The translations under genes and the position numbers were made by a program. This document shows, piece after piece, positions 1 to 8,476 of a stretch of 64,000 bases of DNA (the first letter of the stretch is position 1; each line of letters begins with the position of its first letter). The DNA comes from an uncultured Porphyromonadaceae bacterium (lineage in GTDB: Bacteria; Bacteroidota; Bacteroidia; Bacteroidales; Muribaculaceae): NCBI GenBank assembly GCA_902461565.1, contig CABPYL010000014.1, forward strand, positions 4,969-68,968, written 5' to 3'. The notes under the pieces were generated by a model. It worked only from the letters and a program-made list of their open reading frames with translations, was not told the DNA's origin and ran no database searches.

Positions 1-643
1 CATAAAAGTTATGCAGGTCATCATCTGCGGTCACTGCGATTTCATCATCAGTTCCTCCACCGAGAAAAGAAATTTCGCGATTCTCGTCTCTTTGAAAAAC
101 CCTGTTGTATGTTCCGGATGGGAGAGATATTGTAAAAATGTCTTTTTCAGCATCATATCTGTCCCCAAATTCATCGCTATAGTATGACAAATGAGGAGAT
201 GAATTTACCATACATGCGTAAACCAATTTAGGGTCGGGCATGCTAACTTCATCAGAGAGTGTATCGCCCCGATAGGCGAACAACTCATCGGCTCGTCCTC
301 TGATTTTCCTTACTATCTTTAGCGCCGGAAGCATTGTCCAACCATAACCGTTAGGGTACGGATCATCTAACGGCTTTATTCCCGAGGTGTGATAATTTAG
401 TGTAAAAGGTATTGAAAGACCCTCAACTTCTAACGTATATAACGGTACAGACAAATCTATGGCACCGGTAGCGAGTGAGGGTTGTGGACTTTGGTATCTA
501 ATCTGTGTAGCGCTAGATGGTGCCGGCGCGATAATTTCGTTAGTCTGCGGAGAAATCAACAGCTCAGATGTCGATTGTGCCGCTGTAAATAGAGCCGCTG
601 TCTCGGCCAATAAAAATAATATGGTTCGGCACTTCATTCTCAT
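1..643 (-). CDS. RHS/YD-repeat-type surface protein, N-terminal part (runs off the left edge)
   Basis: The reading frame is open from the ATG at 643 to the window edge (214 codons). It starts with a signal-peptide-like hydrophobic stretch after MRMK. It then shows the entry region typical of large Bacteroidetes RHS-type proteins: 'PQPSLATGAIDLSVPLYTL', then 'LNYHTSGIK', then a 'GYGWTMLPALKIVRKIRG' segment that corresponds to the usual 'GLGW.L..GG.I.R' block. Such proteins are exported and often end in a toxin or a variable C-terminus. That part lies outside the window, so a toxin role cannot be judged. The ATG lies 2 bp after the stop of the upstream secreted-protein gene, so the two are probably co-transcribed from the promoter at 1697-1728. 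A second Met at 637 is an alternative start. Confidence 0.7.
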   Translation of the reverse strand, partial: MRMKCRTILFLLAETAALFTAAQSTSELLISPQTNEIIAPAPSSATQIRYQSPQPSLATGAIDLSVPLYTLEVEGLSIPFTLNYHTSGIKPLDDPYPNGYGWTMLPALKIVRKIRGRADELFAYRGDTLSDEVSMPDPKLVYACMVNSSPHLSYYSDEFGDRYDAEKDIFTISLPSGTYNRVFQRDENREISFLGGGTDDEIAVTADDDLHNFY

Positions 644-645
644 AA

Positions 646-1674
646 TCAGCGGATTATAATTAATTTCTTATTTGGCGCAACAGGAATTTCTTCTATTCCC
701 ACTACGGCAATATATTCTCCCGAGCGAAGGCCGGAACAGTCAAGTGTTATCTTTTCAGCCGTTCCACTTGAAATTGCACTTTTGTGCAGGTATAGATACC
801 CTGAAGCGTCTACGATGTCGAAATTGATATTAATCTCAGGCTCTGGTATTGAGACATATACCGTAATACTCCGACCGTCTAATATTATCTCTGCTTCATT
901 CAGTGCGTCTTCAAACTTTTCTATCGACGAATCAATAGTCCTATTGTTATCATTAATACGCTTTCGCTCTTTTGTGTCGTTGCCGGTATCCGGAAGGTAG
1001 GCTAAAGAAAATACCGGCTTCTGGTTCGCAGATATCGTTGAGCCAGCGTATACACTACGTTGTACGGCTATCGGGAGCAATGAGGCGGTGCCATATATAT
1101 CAAACCAGCGGTGTATCTCAATTATCATATGGAAATACATTGATGCACTATCGCTGGGAAAATTGGCTGTAACAAACCTACGTTCCCTTGACATAAGCAC
1201 TTCGTTAATAGTATCGCCGGGGGCAAGAATTAGCACTCCCGGGCGTGTGGAACTGATGAATTCTACAGAGCCTCGCTCGCACACCCCAAACTGCCGACCT
1301 CCGCCGAGCCCCTTTGCCTCGAATCCGACACCTGGATTGTTAAATCCAAAAAGCAAGGGAGTAGATGTGATAAAAGCAGGCTTTTCAAGAATAATAGATG
1401 TAAGTCTATCTTCCTCTCCCATAAAATATACTGAATCGCCTAAAGCATACCAAAATCTCCGTCCGTCAAAGATTTCAGACATAAGAGAATCGCCATATAC
1501 TCTCACAGAAGTCCTTGCGCCATCATCAACAAGTCTGCAATGCGAAAAATCCCATTCTGCATTCTCAAGGATATCACCATTCAATGGTGCAACTGCAATA
1601 GGCAATTGCACAGCGTCTGACAACGCCGTAAAAGCCATTAGCGACCATAAAACCAATATAAATAGTTTCTTCAT
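646..1674 (-). CDS. Secreted protein with DUF3244-like C-terminal domain, partner of the RHS gene
   Basis: 342 residues from the internal start MKKLFILVLWSLMAF, which gives a normal signal peptide. The frame is open 11 codons further upstream, but that stretch overlaps the promoter region and spoils the signal peptide. The body has no domain I recognise. The last 90 residues ('ITVYVSIPEPEINI', 'DASGYLYLHKSA', 'LRSGEYIAVVG') look like the small beta-sandwich DUF3244 or C-terminal sorting domains of Bacteroidales exported proteins. It is followed after 2 bp by the RHS-type gene. Proteins in this position may help export or anchoring of the RHS partner, but that is inference from position only. 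Confidence 0.65.
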   Translation of the reverse strand: MKKLFILVLWSLMAFTALSDAVQLPIAVAPLNGDILENAEWDFSHCRLVDDGARTSVRVYGDSLMSEIFDGRRFWYALGDSVYFMGEEDRLTSIILEKPAFITSTPLLFGFNNPGVGFEAKGLGGGRQFGVCERGSVEFISSTRPGVLILAPGDTINEVLMSRERRFVTANFPSDSASMYFHMIIEIHRWFDIYGTASLLPIAVQRSVYAGSTISANQKPVFSLAYLPDTGNDTKERKRINDNNRTIDSSIEKFEDALNEAEIILDGRSITVYVSIPEPEININFDIVDASGYLYLHKSAISSGTAEKITLDCSGLRSGEYIAVVGIEEIPVAPNKKLIIIR

Positions 1675-1696
1675 GGAAAAAGATTGGAAGATGCCC

Positions 1697-1728
1697 CAAA
1701 GATACAATAATTCAAGCGGATCTCCAAA
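1697..1728 (-). promoter_or_regulatory. Bacteroidetes-type promoter for the 1674 and 643 gene pair
   Basis: On the minus strand TTTG (1728-1725), a 20-bp spacer and TATCTTTG (1704-1697) match TTTG-N20-TAnnTTTG exactly. The expected transcript start is about 15-20 bp upstream of the ATG at 1674, which supports choosing that start over the one at 1707. Confidence 0.7.
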
Positions 1729-1783
1729 ATTTCCGGGTGCAAATTATTTGCTGCAAAACCGTGCAAAAATTTTCCAGCCGCTA

Positions 1784-1814
1784 TTGTCTAATTAATTATT
1801 AATCACTATCTTTG
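1784..1814 (+). promoter_or_regulatory. Bacteroidetes-type promoter for the endonuclease/exonuclease/phosphatase gene
   Basis: TTG at 1784-1786, a 20-bp spacer and TATCTTTG at 1807-1814 match the -33/-7 consensus. It lies 40 bp before the ATG at 1855 and is divergent to the promoter at 1697-1728. Confidence 0.65.
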
Positions 1815-1854
1815 CAGCAAGAATAAATCCACTGTCGCTATAATCTGTTCGCCC

Positions 1855-2907
1855 ATGAATCGCATAAGCGCTATTTTCCTTAGTATCACAATGTTGATTC
1901 TTGGCATCGCTGTACCCGCCGCCGCGCAGAACAACCGCAAGGTACAGGTTGCCGGTATCGCTTTCTATAATTTCGAGAACCTTTTCGATACCATTCCAAA
2001 CAATCCCGAAGGCCGCGACGCCGAGTTCACTCCTGACGGCCAGCGCCAGTGGAACGGCGCCAAGTACCGCGAGAAAGTGCATAATCTGGCATATGCAATC
2101 AGTCAGTTTGCCACACGCACCACACCTATAGGTCCGGCGATTATCGGTATCAGCGAAATCGAAAACGCATCGGTAATCCAGGATGTGATAAACCAGCCCG
2201 AGCTTGCCAAGTGGAAACTGAAATATGTACACCACGATTCCCCCGACGCCCGAGGCGTTGACGTGAGCCTTATCTACAATCCCGCATACTTCCGAGTGGA
2301 GAATGTTACCAACCACCGCGCCACGGCCATACCGTTCCGCACACGCGACCAGATGTGCGTCGTCGGCCGGTTGATGGGACAGCGCATAGCCGTCATCGTA
2401 AACCACTGGCCTTCGCGCATCGGCGGCCAGGAAAAGAGCGAACCAAACCGCATCAAGGCAGCAGAACTGAGCAAAGCAATTGCGGACAGTCTGTGGCGCG
2501 TGGATCCGGACATGGGTGTGATTATTATGGGCGACCTCAACGACGACCCGATGGATAAATCGTGCGCAAAAATCCTCGGTGCCAAGAAGAAACCCGAGGG
2601 CGTTGCCGCTCACGGTTTCTATAACCCCTGGTGGGAAAAACTCGACAAAGGTATAGGCACATTAGCCTACAAAAGCGCCTGGAACCTTTTCGACCAGATT
2701 ATCATCTCCGGCAACCTTGTAAATACCAAGGACACAGACTGGAAATTTTTCGACGCACGGGTGCTCAACTTCGACTTCCTCAAGGATACCGAAGGCAACC
2801 GCCAGGGTTATCCCAAACGCACATATTCCGCAGGCAGTTATTTGGGCGGATATTCCGACCACTTCCCAACCGAGATTTTCCTTCGTCGCTATGTAGATGT
2901 CAAATAA
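1855..2907 (+). CDS. Secreted endonuclease/exonuclease/phosphatase family protein
   Basis: 350 residues with a signal peptide (MNRISAIFLSITMLILG...PAAAQ). The metal-dependent EEP (DNase I-like) fold is shown by 'FYNFENLFDT' with the first metal-binding Asn/Glu region, 'IIGISEIEN', 'DARGVDVSLIYNP', 'VIVNHWPSR', 'IIMGDLNDDP' and the terminal 'YSDHFPTEIF' with the catalytic Asp-His. All key positions of the family are present, so an active phosphodiesterase is likely. The substrate (nucleic acid, phospholipid or inositol phosphate) cannot be told from sequence. It acts outside the inner membrane. A second secreted protein gene follows 18 bp downstream, and the pair ends at the terminator at 4471-4510. 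Confidence 0.85.
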   Translation: MNRISAIFLSITMLILGIAVPAAAQNNRKVQVAGIAFYNFENLFDTIPNNPEGRDAEFTPDGQRQWNGAKYREKVHNLAYAISQFATRTTPIGPAIIGISEIENASVIQDVINQPELAKWKLKYVHHDSPDARGVDVSLIYNPAYFRVENVTNHRATAIPFRTRDQMCVVGRLMGQRIAVIVNHWPSRIGGQEKSEPNRIKAAELSKAIADSLWRVDPDMGVIIMGDLNDDPMDKSCAKILGAKKKPEGVAAHGFYNPWWEKLDKGIGTLAYKSAWNLFDQIIISGNLVNTKDTDWKFFDARVLNFDFLKDTEGNRQGYPKRTYSAGSYLGGYSDHFPTEIFLRRYVDVK

Positions 2908-2925
2908 TCCATTAATATTATCTTT

Positions 2926-4455
2926 ATGAAAAAACTTTTACTCACTCTCGCCGCTGCCGCCATGTCGGTAAGCAGCACATTCGCCGGTCTTTACACCATC
3001 GAATTCAAGAGCAACTCCAGCGACAACTCCAGGGACCTCACAGAAGAGACCTATGCCGCCGAAATTGAAAAAGGCGCCGAATACGTAAGCGGCATCGAAA
3101 ACTGCTCCAAGGTTTATGCCGGCAAAAATGGCCTTAAGTTCAGCTCCTCTAAGGTTAACGGCACCATCACTTTCGATTTCAACACAAATGCGATTGTCAA
3201 CGTAACTTCCGTTGCCGTAAAGGGCATGAACTGGAAGGCCGGCCAGAACTCCAGCCTCAACGTGAAGCTCGCAGCCGACAGCGAAGGTGTTACCAAAGAT
3301 TTCGGAGACACCGAAGCTACATACACCTACACACTTGCCGGCGAACTCAAAACTCTGATCCTTTCCGCCGAAGGCCGTTGCTACGTTAAATCCATCACTA
3401 TCTGCACCGACGGCGACGTCCTTCCCGACGACCCAGTTGTTACTCCCGATGACCCCGAAGCAGGCGACGGCACAGAAGCCCATCCCTACAGTGTTGCCAA
3501 AGCACTCGAACTCTCGAGCGCTCTCGACGCCGACACCAAGATTGAAAACGTATATGTAAAAGGATACATCGTTTCCATCGACGAAGTAAGCACCAGCTTC
3601 GGCAATGCAACCTACAATATCGGCGACAAGAAAGACAGCAACACAACTTTCTGCATCTTCCGCGGCTACTGGCTCAACGGCGACAAATTCACCGCAGAAA
3701 ACCAGATTAAAGTCGGCGCAGAAGTTGTCGTTCTCGGCAGCCTGATGAACTACCAGGGAAACAAGCCCGAAATGGCTCAGGGCAACAAAATTATCAGCTA
3801 CAAGGACAACGGCGGCACAACTCCCGACGTTCCCGTTGAATACGACACATACGTAAAAGCCAACAGCATTGTTTCCGGCTCCAAATATGTATTCGCTATC
3901 GGCGAGCAGATCGGCACAGCTATCTCCAAGAGCGCATCATTCGGCCGTTTCGCCCTCAAGGACGCTACATTCTCCGGCGACAAGCTCGAATCCGAGGCTG
4001 TAAACGCAGTAACATTCATCGACGCAGATGGCAAATACACAATGGTAGACTCCTACGGCCGCTACCTCGGCATGGACGACAGCCACTTCACCAGCTTCCA
4101 GCTTTACGACGCTCCCACCGACGGCTGCTACTGGACTGTAACTTTCGAGGCTAACGGCGTACGCATCGTCAACAACCTCAACACCGACTGCGTCGTAGCT
4201 CAGAGCAAGGGCGCCGAAGGCACATTCTACACCAACGTTGCTCCCGCAAACGTATCCGCAGTAGCCGCCGAGGATTACAACCTCCCCAGCCTCTACGTTT
4301 ACTACAGCGCAGGCACAGGCGTAGAGAACATCAACGCTGATGCCAACGCTCCCGTTGAATACTACAACCTGCAGGGCGTTCGTGTAGCCAACCCCGAAAA
4401 CGGTCTCTACATCCGTCGTCAGGGCAACAAGGCCACCAAAGTACTGGTTAAATAA
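2926..4455 (+). CDS. Secreted protein with DUF6359-like OB-fold domain and C-terminal tail motif
   Basis: 509 residues. A signal peptide (to about residue 20, 'SSTFAG') is followed by a beta-rich N-terminal domain. A segment around residues 185-290 starts 'HPYSVAKALEL' and contains 'VKGYIVSIDE' and 'VVVLGSLMNYQG'; this matches the OB-fold-like DUF6359 found in Bacteroidales exported nuclease-associated proteins. A second beta domain follows. The C-terminus 'VEYYNLQGVRV...GLYIRRQG' is the tail seen on two other proteins in this window (ends at 31878 and 35602). The gene follows the EEP-family gene by 18 bp, so a joint extracellular nucleic-acid role is possible but unproven. Confidence 0.7.
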   Translation: MKKLLLTLAAAAMSVSSTFAGLYTIEFKSNSSDNSRDLTEETYAAEIEKGAEYVSGIENCSKVYAGKNGLKFSSSKVNGTITFDFNTNAIVNVTSVAVKGMNWKAGQNSSLNVKLAADSEGVTKDFGDTEATYTYTLAGELKTLILSAEGRCYVKSITICTDGDVLPDDPVVTPDDPEAGDGTEAHPYSVAKALELSSALDADTKIENVYVKGYIVSIDEVSTSFGNATYNIGDKKDSNTTFCIFRGYWLNGDKFTAENQIKVGAEVVVLGSLMNYQGNKPEMAQGNKIISYKDNGGTTPDVPVEYDTYVKANSIVSGSKYVFAIGEQIGTAISKSASFGRFALKDATFSGDKLESEAVNAVTFIDADGKYTMVDSYGRYLGMDDSHFTSFQLYDAPTDGCYWTVTFEANGVRIVNNLNTDCVVAQSKGAEGTFYTNVAPANVSAVAAEDYNLPSLYVYYSAGTGVENINADANAPVEYYNLQGVRVANPENGLYIRRQGNKATKVLVK

Positions 4456-4470
4456 CTGAACCGCACAAAA

Positions 4471-4510
4471 TAAAAGAAACCGGAATCCTGGCGGGTTCCG
4501 GTTTCTTTTA
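4471..4510. terminator. Strong bidirectional-type hairpin terminator
   Basis: A perfect 15-bp stem (4471-4485 with 4496-4510) and a 10-nt loop, with A-rich and T-rich ends of the stem. It ends the operon closing at 4455 and lies just before the asnS promoter. Confidence 0.85.
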
Positions 4511-4530
4511 TATTTGTCGAATATTTTTCG

Positions 4531-4538
4531 TATATTTG
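4531..4538 (+). promoter_or_regulatory. Probable -7 promoter element of asnS
   Basis: TATATTTG matches TAnnTTTG and lies 20 bp before the ATG at 4559. The region about 20 bp upstream is T-rich (the terminator arm) but has no exact TTTG, so the -33 box is weak. Confidence 0.45.
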
Positions 4539-4558
4539 CCGCCAGAAAGAAAAACGCT

Positions 4559-5947
4559 ATGAAACGTACTAAAATATCGGATATATTCGACCCCGCGCTT
4601 GTTGGCAGCGAGGTCGACGTAATGGGCTGGGTGCGCACCCGCCGCGGTAACAAAAACGTGCAGTTCGTCGCACTGAACGACGGATCCACAATCCGCAACC
4701 TTCAGATTGTGTTCGACCTCGGCAAGTTCAACGACGAGGACCTGAAAGCCGTAACCACCGGCTCGTCCATCCACGTCAGTGGCAAGCTCGTGGAATCGAT
4801 GGGCAAAGGCCAGACCTGCGAGGTTCAGGCCGACACGCTCGAAATCTTCGGCGGCGCAGATCCCGAAGCATATCCCCTCCAGAAAAAAGGCCACACAATG
4901 GAGTATCTGCGCGAGAAAGCACACCTGCGCCCCCGCACCGCCACTTTTGGCGCTATTCTGCGCGTGCGCAGCGCCCTGGCTTTCGCAATTCATAAATTCT
5001 TCCAGGAGAAAGGCTTCTTCTATCTGAACACCCCGCTTATCACCGAAAGCGACTGCGAAGGCGCAGGCGCAATGTTCCAGGTTACCACCCTCGACCTGGA
5101 GAAACTTCCCCGCAACGAGGAAGGCAAGGTAGATTACACGAAAGACTTCTTCGGCAAACCCACCGCCCTCACCGTCAGCGGCCAGCTCGAAGGCGAGCTC
5201 GGCGCAACGGCTCTCGGCGCCATCTATACTTTCGGCCCCACATTCCGCGCCGAAAACTCCAACACACCACGCCACCTCTCCGAATTCTGGATGATAGAAC
5301 CGGAGGTCGCATTCTTCGACATCGAAGACAACATGGCCCTCGCCGAAGAATTCGTGAAATACTGCATCCGCTACGCCCTCGACCACTGCCGCGAGGACAT
5401 CGAATTCCTTGCCGAGCATTTCGACAAAGACCTTATCAACCGTCTGGAATTTGTCCTCAACAACGATTTCGTGCGCCTCACCTACACAGAAGGCGTCGAA
5501 ATCCTCAAAGCCAGCGGCCGCAAGTTCGAGTTCCCCGTTGAGTGGGGTATCGACCTGCAGAGCGAGCACGAGCGCTACCTCGTGGAGCAGCACTTCAAAC
5601 GTCCGGTCATCCTCACCGACTATCCGCGCGATATCAAGGCTTTCTACATGAAGCAGAACGACGACGGCAAGACCGTCCGTGCTATGGACGTCCTTTTCCC
5701 GCAGATCGGCGAGATTATAGGAGGCAGCGAGCGCGAGGCCAACTACGACAAGCTGCTCAAACGCATCGAAGAACTGCACATCCCCATGAAGGATATGTGG
5801 TGGTACCTCGATACCCGCCGCTTCGGCACAGTGCCTCACAGCGGTTTCGGTCTCGGCTTCGAGCGTCTCGTGCTGTTCGTTACGGGTATGACTAACATCC
5901 GCGACGTCATCCCATTCCCGCGCACTCCCAACAACGCAGAATTTTAA
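4559..5947 (+). CDS. asnS: Asparaginyl-tRNA synthetase
   Basis: 462 residues, normal length for bacterial AsnRS, which charges tRNA-Asn with asparagine. The N-terminal OB-fold anticodon domain is visible ('VDVMGWVRTRRGNKNVQF'). Class II motif 2 is 'FRAENSNTPRHLSEFWMIEP' and motif 3 is 'GFGLGFERLVLFVTG', ending in 'IRDVIPFPR'. The frame is open upstream to 4514, but the start at 4559 follows the -7 element and begins with the typical MKRTKISD sequence. recO follows after 18 bp. Confidence 0.95.
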   Translation: MKRTKISDIFDPALVGSEVDVMGWVRTRRGNKNVQFVALNDGSTIRNLQIVFDLGKFNDEDLKAVTTGSSIHVSGKLVESMGKGQTCEVQADTLEIFGGADPEAYPLQKKGHTMEYLREKAHLRPRTATFGAILRVRSALAFAIHKFFQEKGFFYLNTPLITESDCEGAGAMFQVTTLDLEKLPRNEEGKVDYTKDFFGKPTALTVSGQLEGELGATALGAIYTFGPTFRAENSNTPRHLSEFWMIEPEVAFFDIEDNMALAEEFVKYCIRYALDHCREDIEFLAEHFDKDLINRLEFVLNNDFVRLTYTEGVEILKASGRKFEFPVEWGIDLQSEHERYLVEQHFKRPVILTDYPRDIKAFYMKQNDDGKTVRAMDVLFPQIGEIIGGSEREANYDKLLKRIEELHIPMKDMWWYLDTRRFGTVPHSGFGLGFERLVLFVTGMTNIRDVIPFPRTPNNAEF

Positions 5948-5965
5948 TTTCCACCTCGGCGTACC

Positions 5966-6688
5966 ATGCTAACGCCGGTGGAATGTATAGCACTCCGCAC
6001 TGTGCGCCTCACCGACAGCAAGAATCTGCTGTCGGTCTGGAGCCGGGAAGCGGGGCGCTTGACTTTTGCCATACCCGCAGGCAGCAGCCGCGAGGCACGT
6101 CGGCGCCGTGCGATAACTGCGCCGCTGGGCACCTTCTGCGGTGTGAGCGACATACGGCCCGACCGCGAAATTCTGTCCGTGCGCGACATCATGCCGCTGC
6201 CCGGCTCGCCAGCCATGAATCCATCGCCGGCACAAGGTATGTCGGCCATGTTTTTAGCCGAGGTGCTTGATTTGCTGCTCCGGCGGCAGGAGCCCGACGA
6301 CAGGCTGTCGGATTTCCTTTTCAGAAGCATGGACATACTATCGGCTGCCACGGGCGCAGCCGCCGCAAACTTTCACATTGTGTTCATGTATACCTTCGCC
6401 CATTATGCCGGCATAGCGCCCGACGCCGGCGACTATCGCCGCAACGCTGTGTTCGACATGCGCGAAGGCCGTTTCAGACTGTCGGCACCGCTGCACGACG
6501 ACCATCTCGAAGGCGACGAGGCCCGCATGATGATGCTTATATCACGCACAACGCTCGCAAGGGCCGGACGCCTGCCGCTGACGCGCGCTACGCGCAACCG
6601 CGCGCTCGATCTTATCCTGCGCTATTTCTCGTTGCACCTGGCGCCGCTCAACTCCCTGAAATCGCCGGAGATTCTGCGGATGCTGTAA
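5966..6688 (+). CDS. recO: DNA repair protein RecO
   Basis: 240 residues. RecO loads RecA onto SSB-coated single-stranded DNA in the RecFOR pathway. The N-terminal OB-fold ('IALRTVRLTDSKNLLSVWSR') and the helical C-terminal part ('RALDLILRYFSLHLAPLNSL', then 'KSPEILRML') follow the Bacteroidetes RecO pattern. It is 18 bp downstream of asnS and probably co-transcribed. It ends exactly where the convergent DUF1573 gene ends (stop codons adjacent at 6688/6689), so there is no room for a separate terminator. Confidence 0.8.
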   Translation: MLTPVECIALRTVRLTDSKNLLSVWSREAGRLTFAIPAGSSREARRRRAITAPLGTFCGVSDIRPDREILSVRDIMPLPGSPAMNPSPAQGMSAMFLAEVLDLLLRRQEPDDRLSDFLFRSMDILSAATGAAAANFHIVFMYTFAHYAGIAPDAGDYRRNAVFDMREGRFRLSAPLHDDHLEGDEARMMMLISRTTLARAGRLPLTRATRNRALDLILRYFSLHLAPLNSLKSPEILRML

Positions 6689-7750
6689 CTATTTCATTCC
6701 TACCAGACGCACTGCCACTGTAGGAGCCGACGGCGAATTTGTTATGAGCGTCGCGCGTGCATTGAGGATATCCCCCTTTACTCGCCTCGGGTCCACCACA
6801 ACCGTTATCGTGGCCGTATTGCCGGGAACGATTGTCTTTTTGTCGATGGACAGCGAGACGCCTTCATCAGCGGTGTAGAGGCGACGTACAATCATCTTGC
6901 TGCCGCCTGTATTGCGCACCGTGCAGATGCGTTTTATTTTCTTGTCGCCCTTGATAGCCCCGAAATCAATAGACTGCATCTCCAGCGTCGGCACAGGCGC
7001 CTTGTCGAGCTGTTCAGGCGTCAGACTGCCGAAATCCTCGTTCACCACCGCCATTACTGGCATCTGATAAAGGAAGCTGCTCAGCGGATCGGCCGAAATG
7101 AGGAGTGTATCGGAAACAAGTCCGTATTCCTTTTCGCGCCCGGCATCGAAAGTAAACATAACAGTGCCCTGCTCTCCCGGTGCGACTGTGGCAGGCTCGA
7201 ATATTGCAGATATATACGGCGGGCATGAGGCCGAGGGATGTAGAGGCATCTCGCTGCGGTTGTAAATGTCTATCGACACAGCCCGGGTATGGCCTTTGGC
7301 AATCTGCCCGAACATTACCGACGGCCGGGCCATCTTCAGTCCCATGCCAAGATCAACGGGATAATTTCTGGCCACCGACGGCGCGCTTCCGATTACCGAG
7401 CCTTTTACATACAATTTGGTTTTCTGGCCGTTGGACATCTCCACACCCACGTACTTCGAAAAACGGCCCGGACGCCCGGCAGGATTGTAGAACAAGGCTA
7501 TGGCCCCGGTATCGCCGGGCTCCACAGGCCTGCGCGAGAACTCGGGAGCAGTGCAGCCGCACGAAGGACGCGCGGCAACTATCGTTACGGGCGACGCGTC
7601 GGTGTTTACAAAGCGAAAAATATGCCGGACTTTGCCCATATCCTCGCCAAATGCGCCGAAATCGTGCTCGGTCTCAATCCATTGTACCTCCGCTGCAACG
7701 TATAAAGGAACGAGCGACAAGACAACCAGAAGTATTTTATGCAGTTTCAT
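6689..7750 (-). CDS. Exported DUF1573 (HYDIN/Ig-like) protein
   Basis: 353 residues with a signal peptide ending near 'LYVAAEV'. The first repeat has the DUF1573 signature 'HDFGAFGEDMGKVRHIFRF' and 'PSCGCTAPEFSRRPVEPGD'. A second beta-sandwich (about residues 130-235) and a third ('SIDFGAIKGDKKIKRICTVRN') follow, all of the ASH/HYDIN type. The function of these periplasmic Ig-like repeats is unknown. The gene starts 12 bp after the stop of the channel gene, so the two form a transcription unit. Confidence 0.8.
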   Translation of the reverse strand: MKLHKILLVVLSLVPLYVAAEVQWIETEHDFGAFGEDMGKVRHIFRFVNTDASPVTIVAARPSCGCTAPEFSRRPVEPGDTGAIALFYNPAGRPGRFSKYVGVEMSNGQKTKLYVKGSVIGSAPSVARNYPVDLGMGLKMARPSVMFGQIAKGHTRAVSIDIYNRSEMPLHPSASCPPYISAIFEPATVAPGEQGTVMFTFDAGREKEYGLVSDTLLISADPLSSFLYQMPVMAVVNEDFGSLTPEQLDKAPVPTLEMQSIDFGAIKGDKKIKRICTVRNTGGSKMIVRRLYTADEGVSLSIDKKTIVPGNTATITVVVDPRRVKGDILNARATLITNSPSAPTVAVRLVGMK

Positions 7751-7762
7751 AGTGATGCAAAT

Positions 7763-8473
7763 TTAACTATTTCCTTTCGAAGAAGTATTATCGCGGGTGG
7801 TGTATTTCTTCACAGTATCGGTAAGATATACCGTGAACAGAGGAAACATAAGCAGCCCCATCACGGAAATTATCATTGCCACCGCCTTTCCGGCTGTGGT
7901 AACGGCATAGAAGGAAGCGCCTAAGGTCGTTGTCTGCAACATACACCAGTACAGCGAATCCCAGTAGTTCTTTACCGCCGGATTCACGCCCCCTTCCCAT
8001 ATATAGAACACCAGCGACGCAAAATACACGGTCATGACAAGGATTATAAGATACGACGCGAATATGCCCACAAGACGGTTCGACGAAATAAAGCGCGTTA
8101 GCACGGCAATGGCAAGCACTGCACGCATGGTGGGCATATAATGGATTATATAGCCGGGCAATCCTCCTGGATGCACGCCAAGTACCTGCAGAATGGCGGC
8201 GTAAGGGATACATATAAGCAGAGTGAGCAGATTATGCACAAAATATTTCCTTCGCGAGGGACTTATCCAAAGTTCATAGAAATAATCGGCAAGATATACT
8301 ATGCAGGCGGGAAGTTGCGCACGGTTGTAGGCATGGGAATCCAGCGGGAGGAAGTCGGGCCGGAAAACATTGATGGAAATAATCACTATCAGCAGCAGCG
8401 ACACAACAACGACAGCGGTACGGAGAAGGTTCCGCACACGCAGAAGGATGGTTTTGTCTTTTCCGGACAGCAT
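7763..8473 (-). CDS. Two-TM-pore ion channel-like protein with non-canonical selectivity filter
   Basis: 236 residues from MLSGKDKTILLRVRN; the frame is open to 8521 but the extra part is encoded by a repeated intergenic element. Several hydrophobic helices (about residues 20-36, 75-95, 110-125 and 135-155) precede a pore-like segment 'LYWCMLQTTTLGASFYAVTT' and a last helix 'MIISVMGLLMFPLFTVYLT'. The pattern (pore helix, T-T-x-G filter, 'VTTAGK', TM) is that of voltage-gated-like K+ channels. The usual TVGYGD is replaced by TLGASF, so K+ selectivity is doubtful. It is the first gene of a pair with the DUF1573 protein. Confidence 0.6.
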   Translation of the reverse strand: MLSGKDKTILLRVRNLLRTAVVVVSLLLIVIISINVFRPDFLPLDSHAYNRAQLPACIVYLADYFYELWISPSRRKYFVHNLLTLLICIPYAAILQVLGVHPGGLPGYIIHYMPTMRAVLAIAVLTRFISSNRLVGIFASYLIILVMTVYFASLVFYIWEGGVNPAVKNYWDSLYWCMLQTTTLGASFYAVTTAGKAVAMIISVMGLLMFPLFTVYLTDTVKKYTTRDNTSSKGNS

Positions 8474-8476
8474 AAT

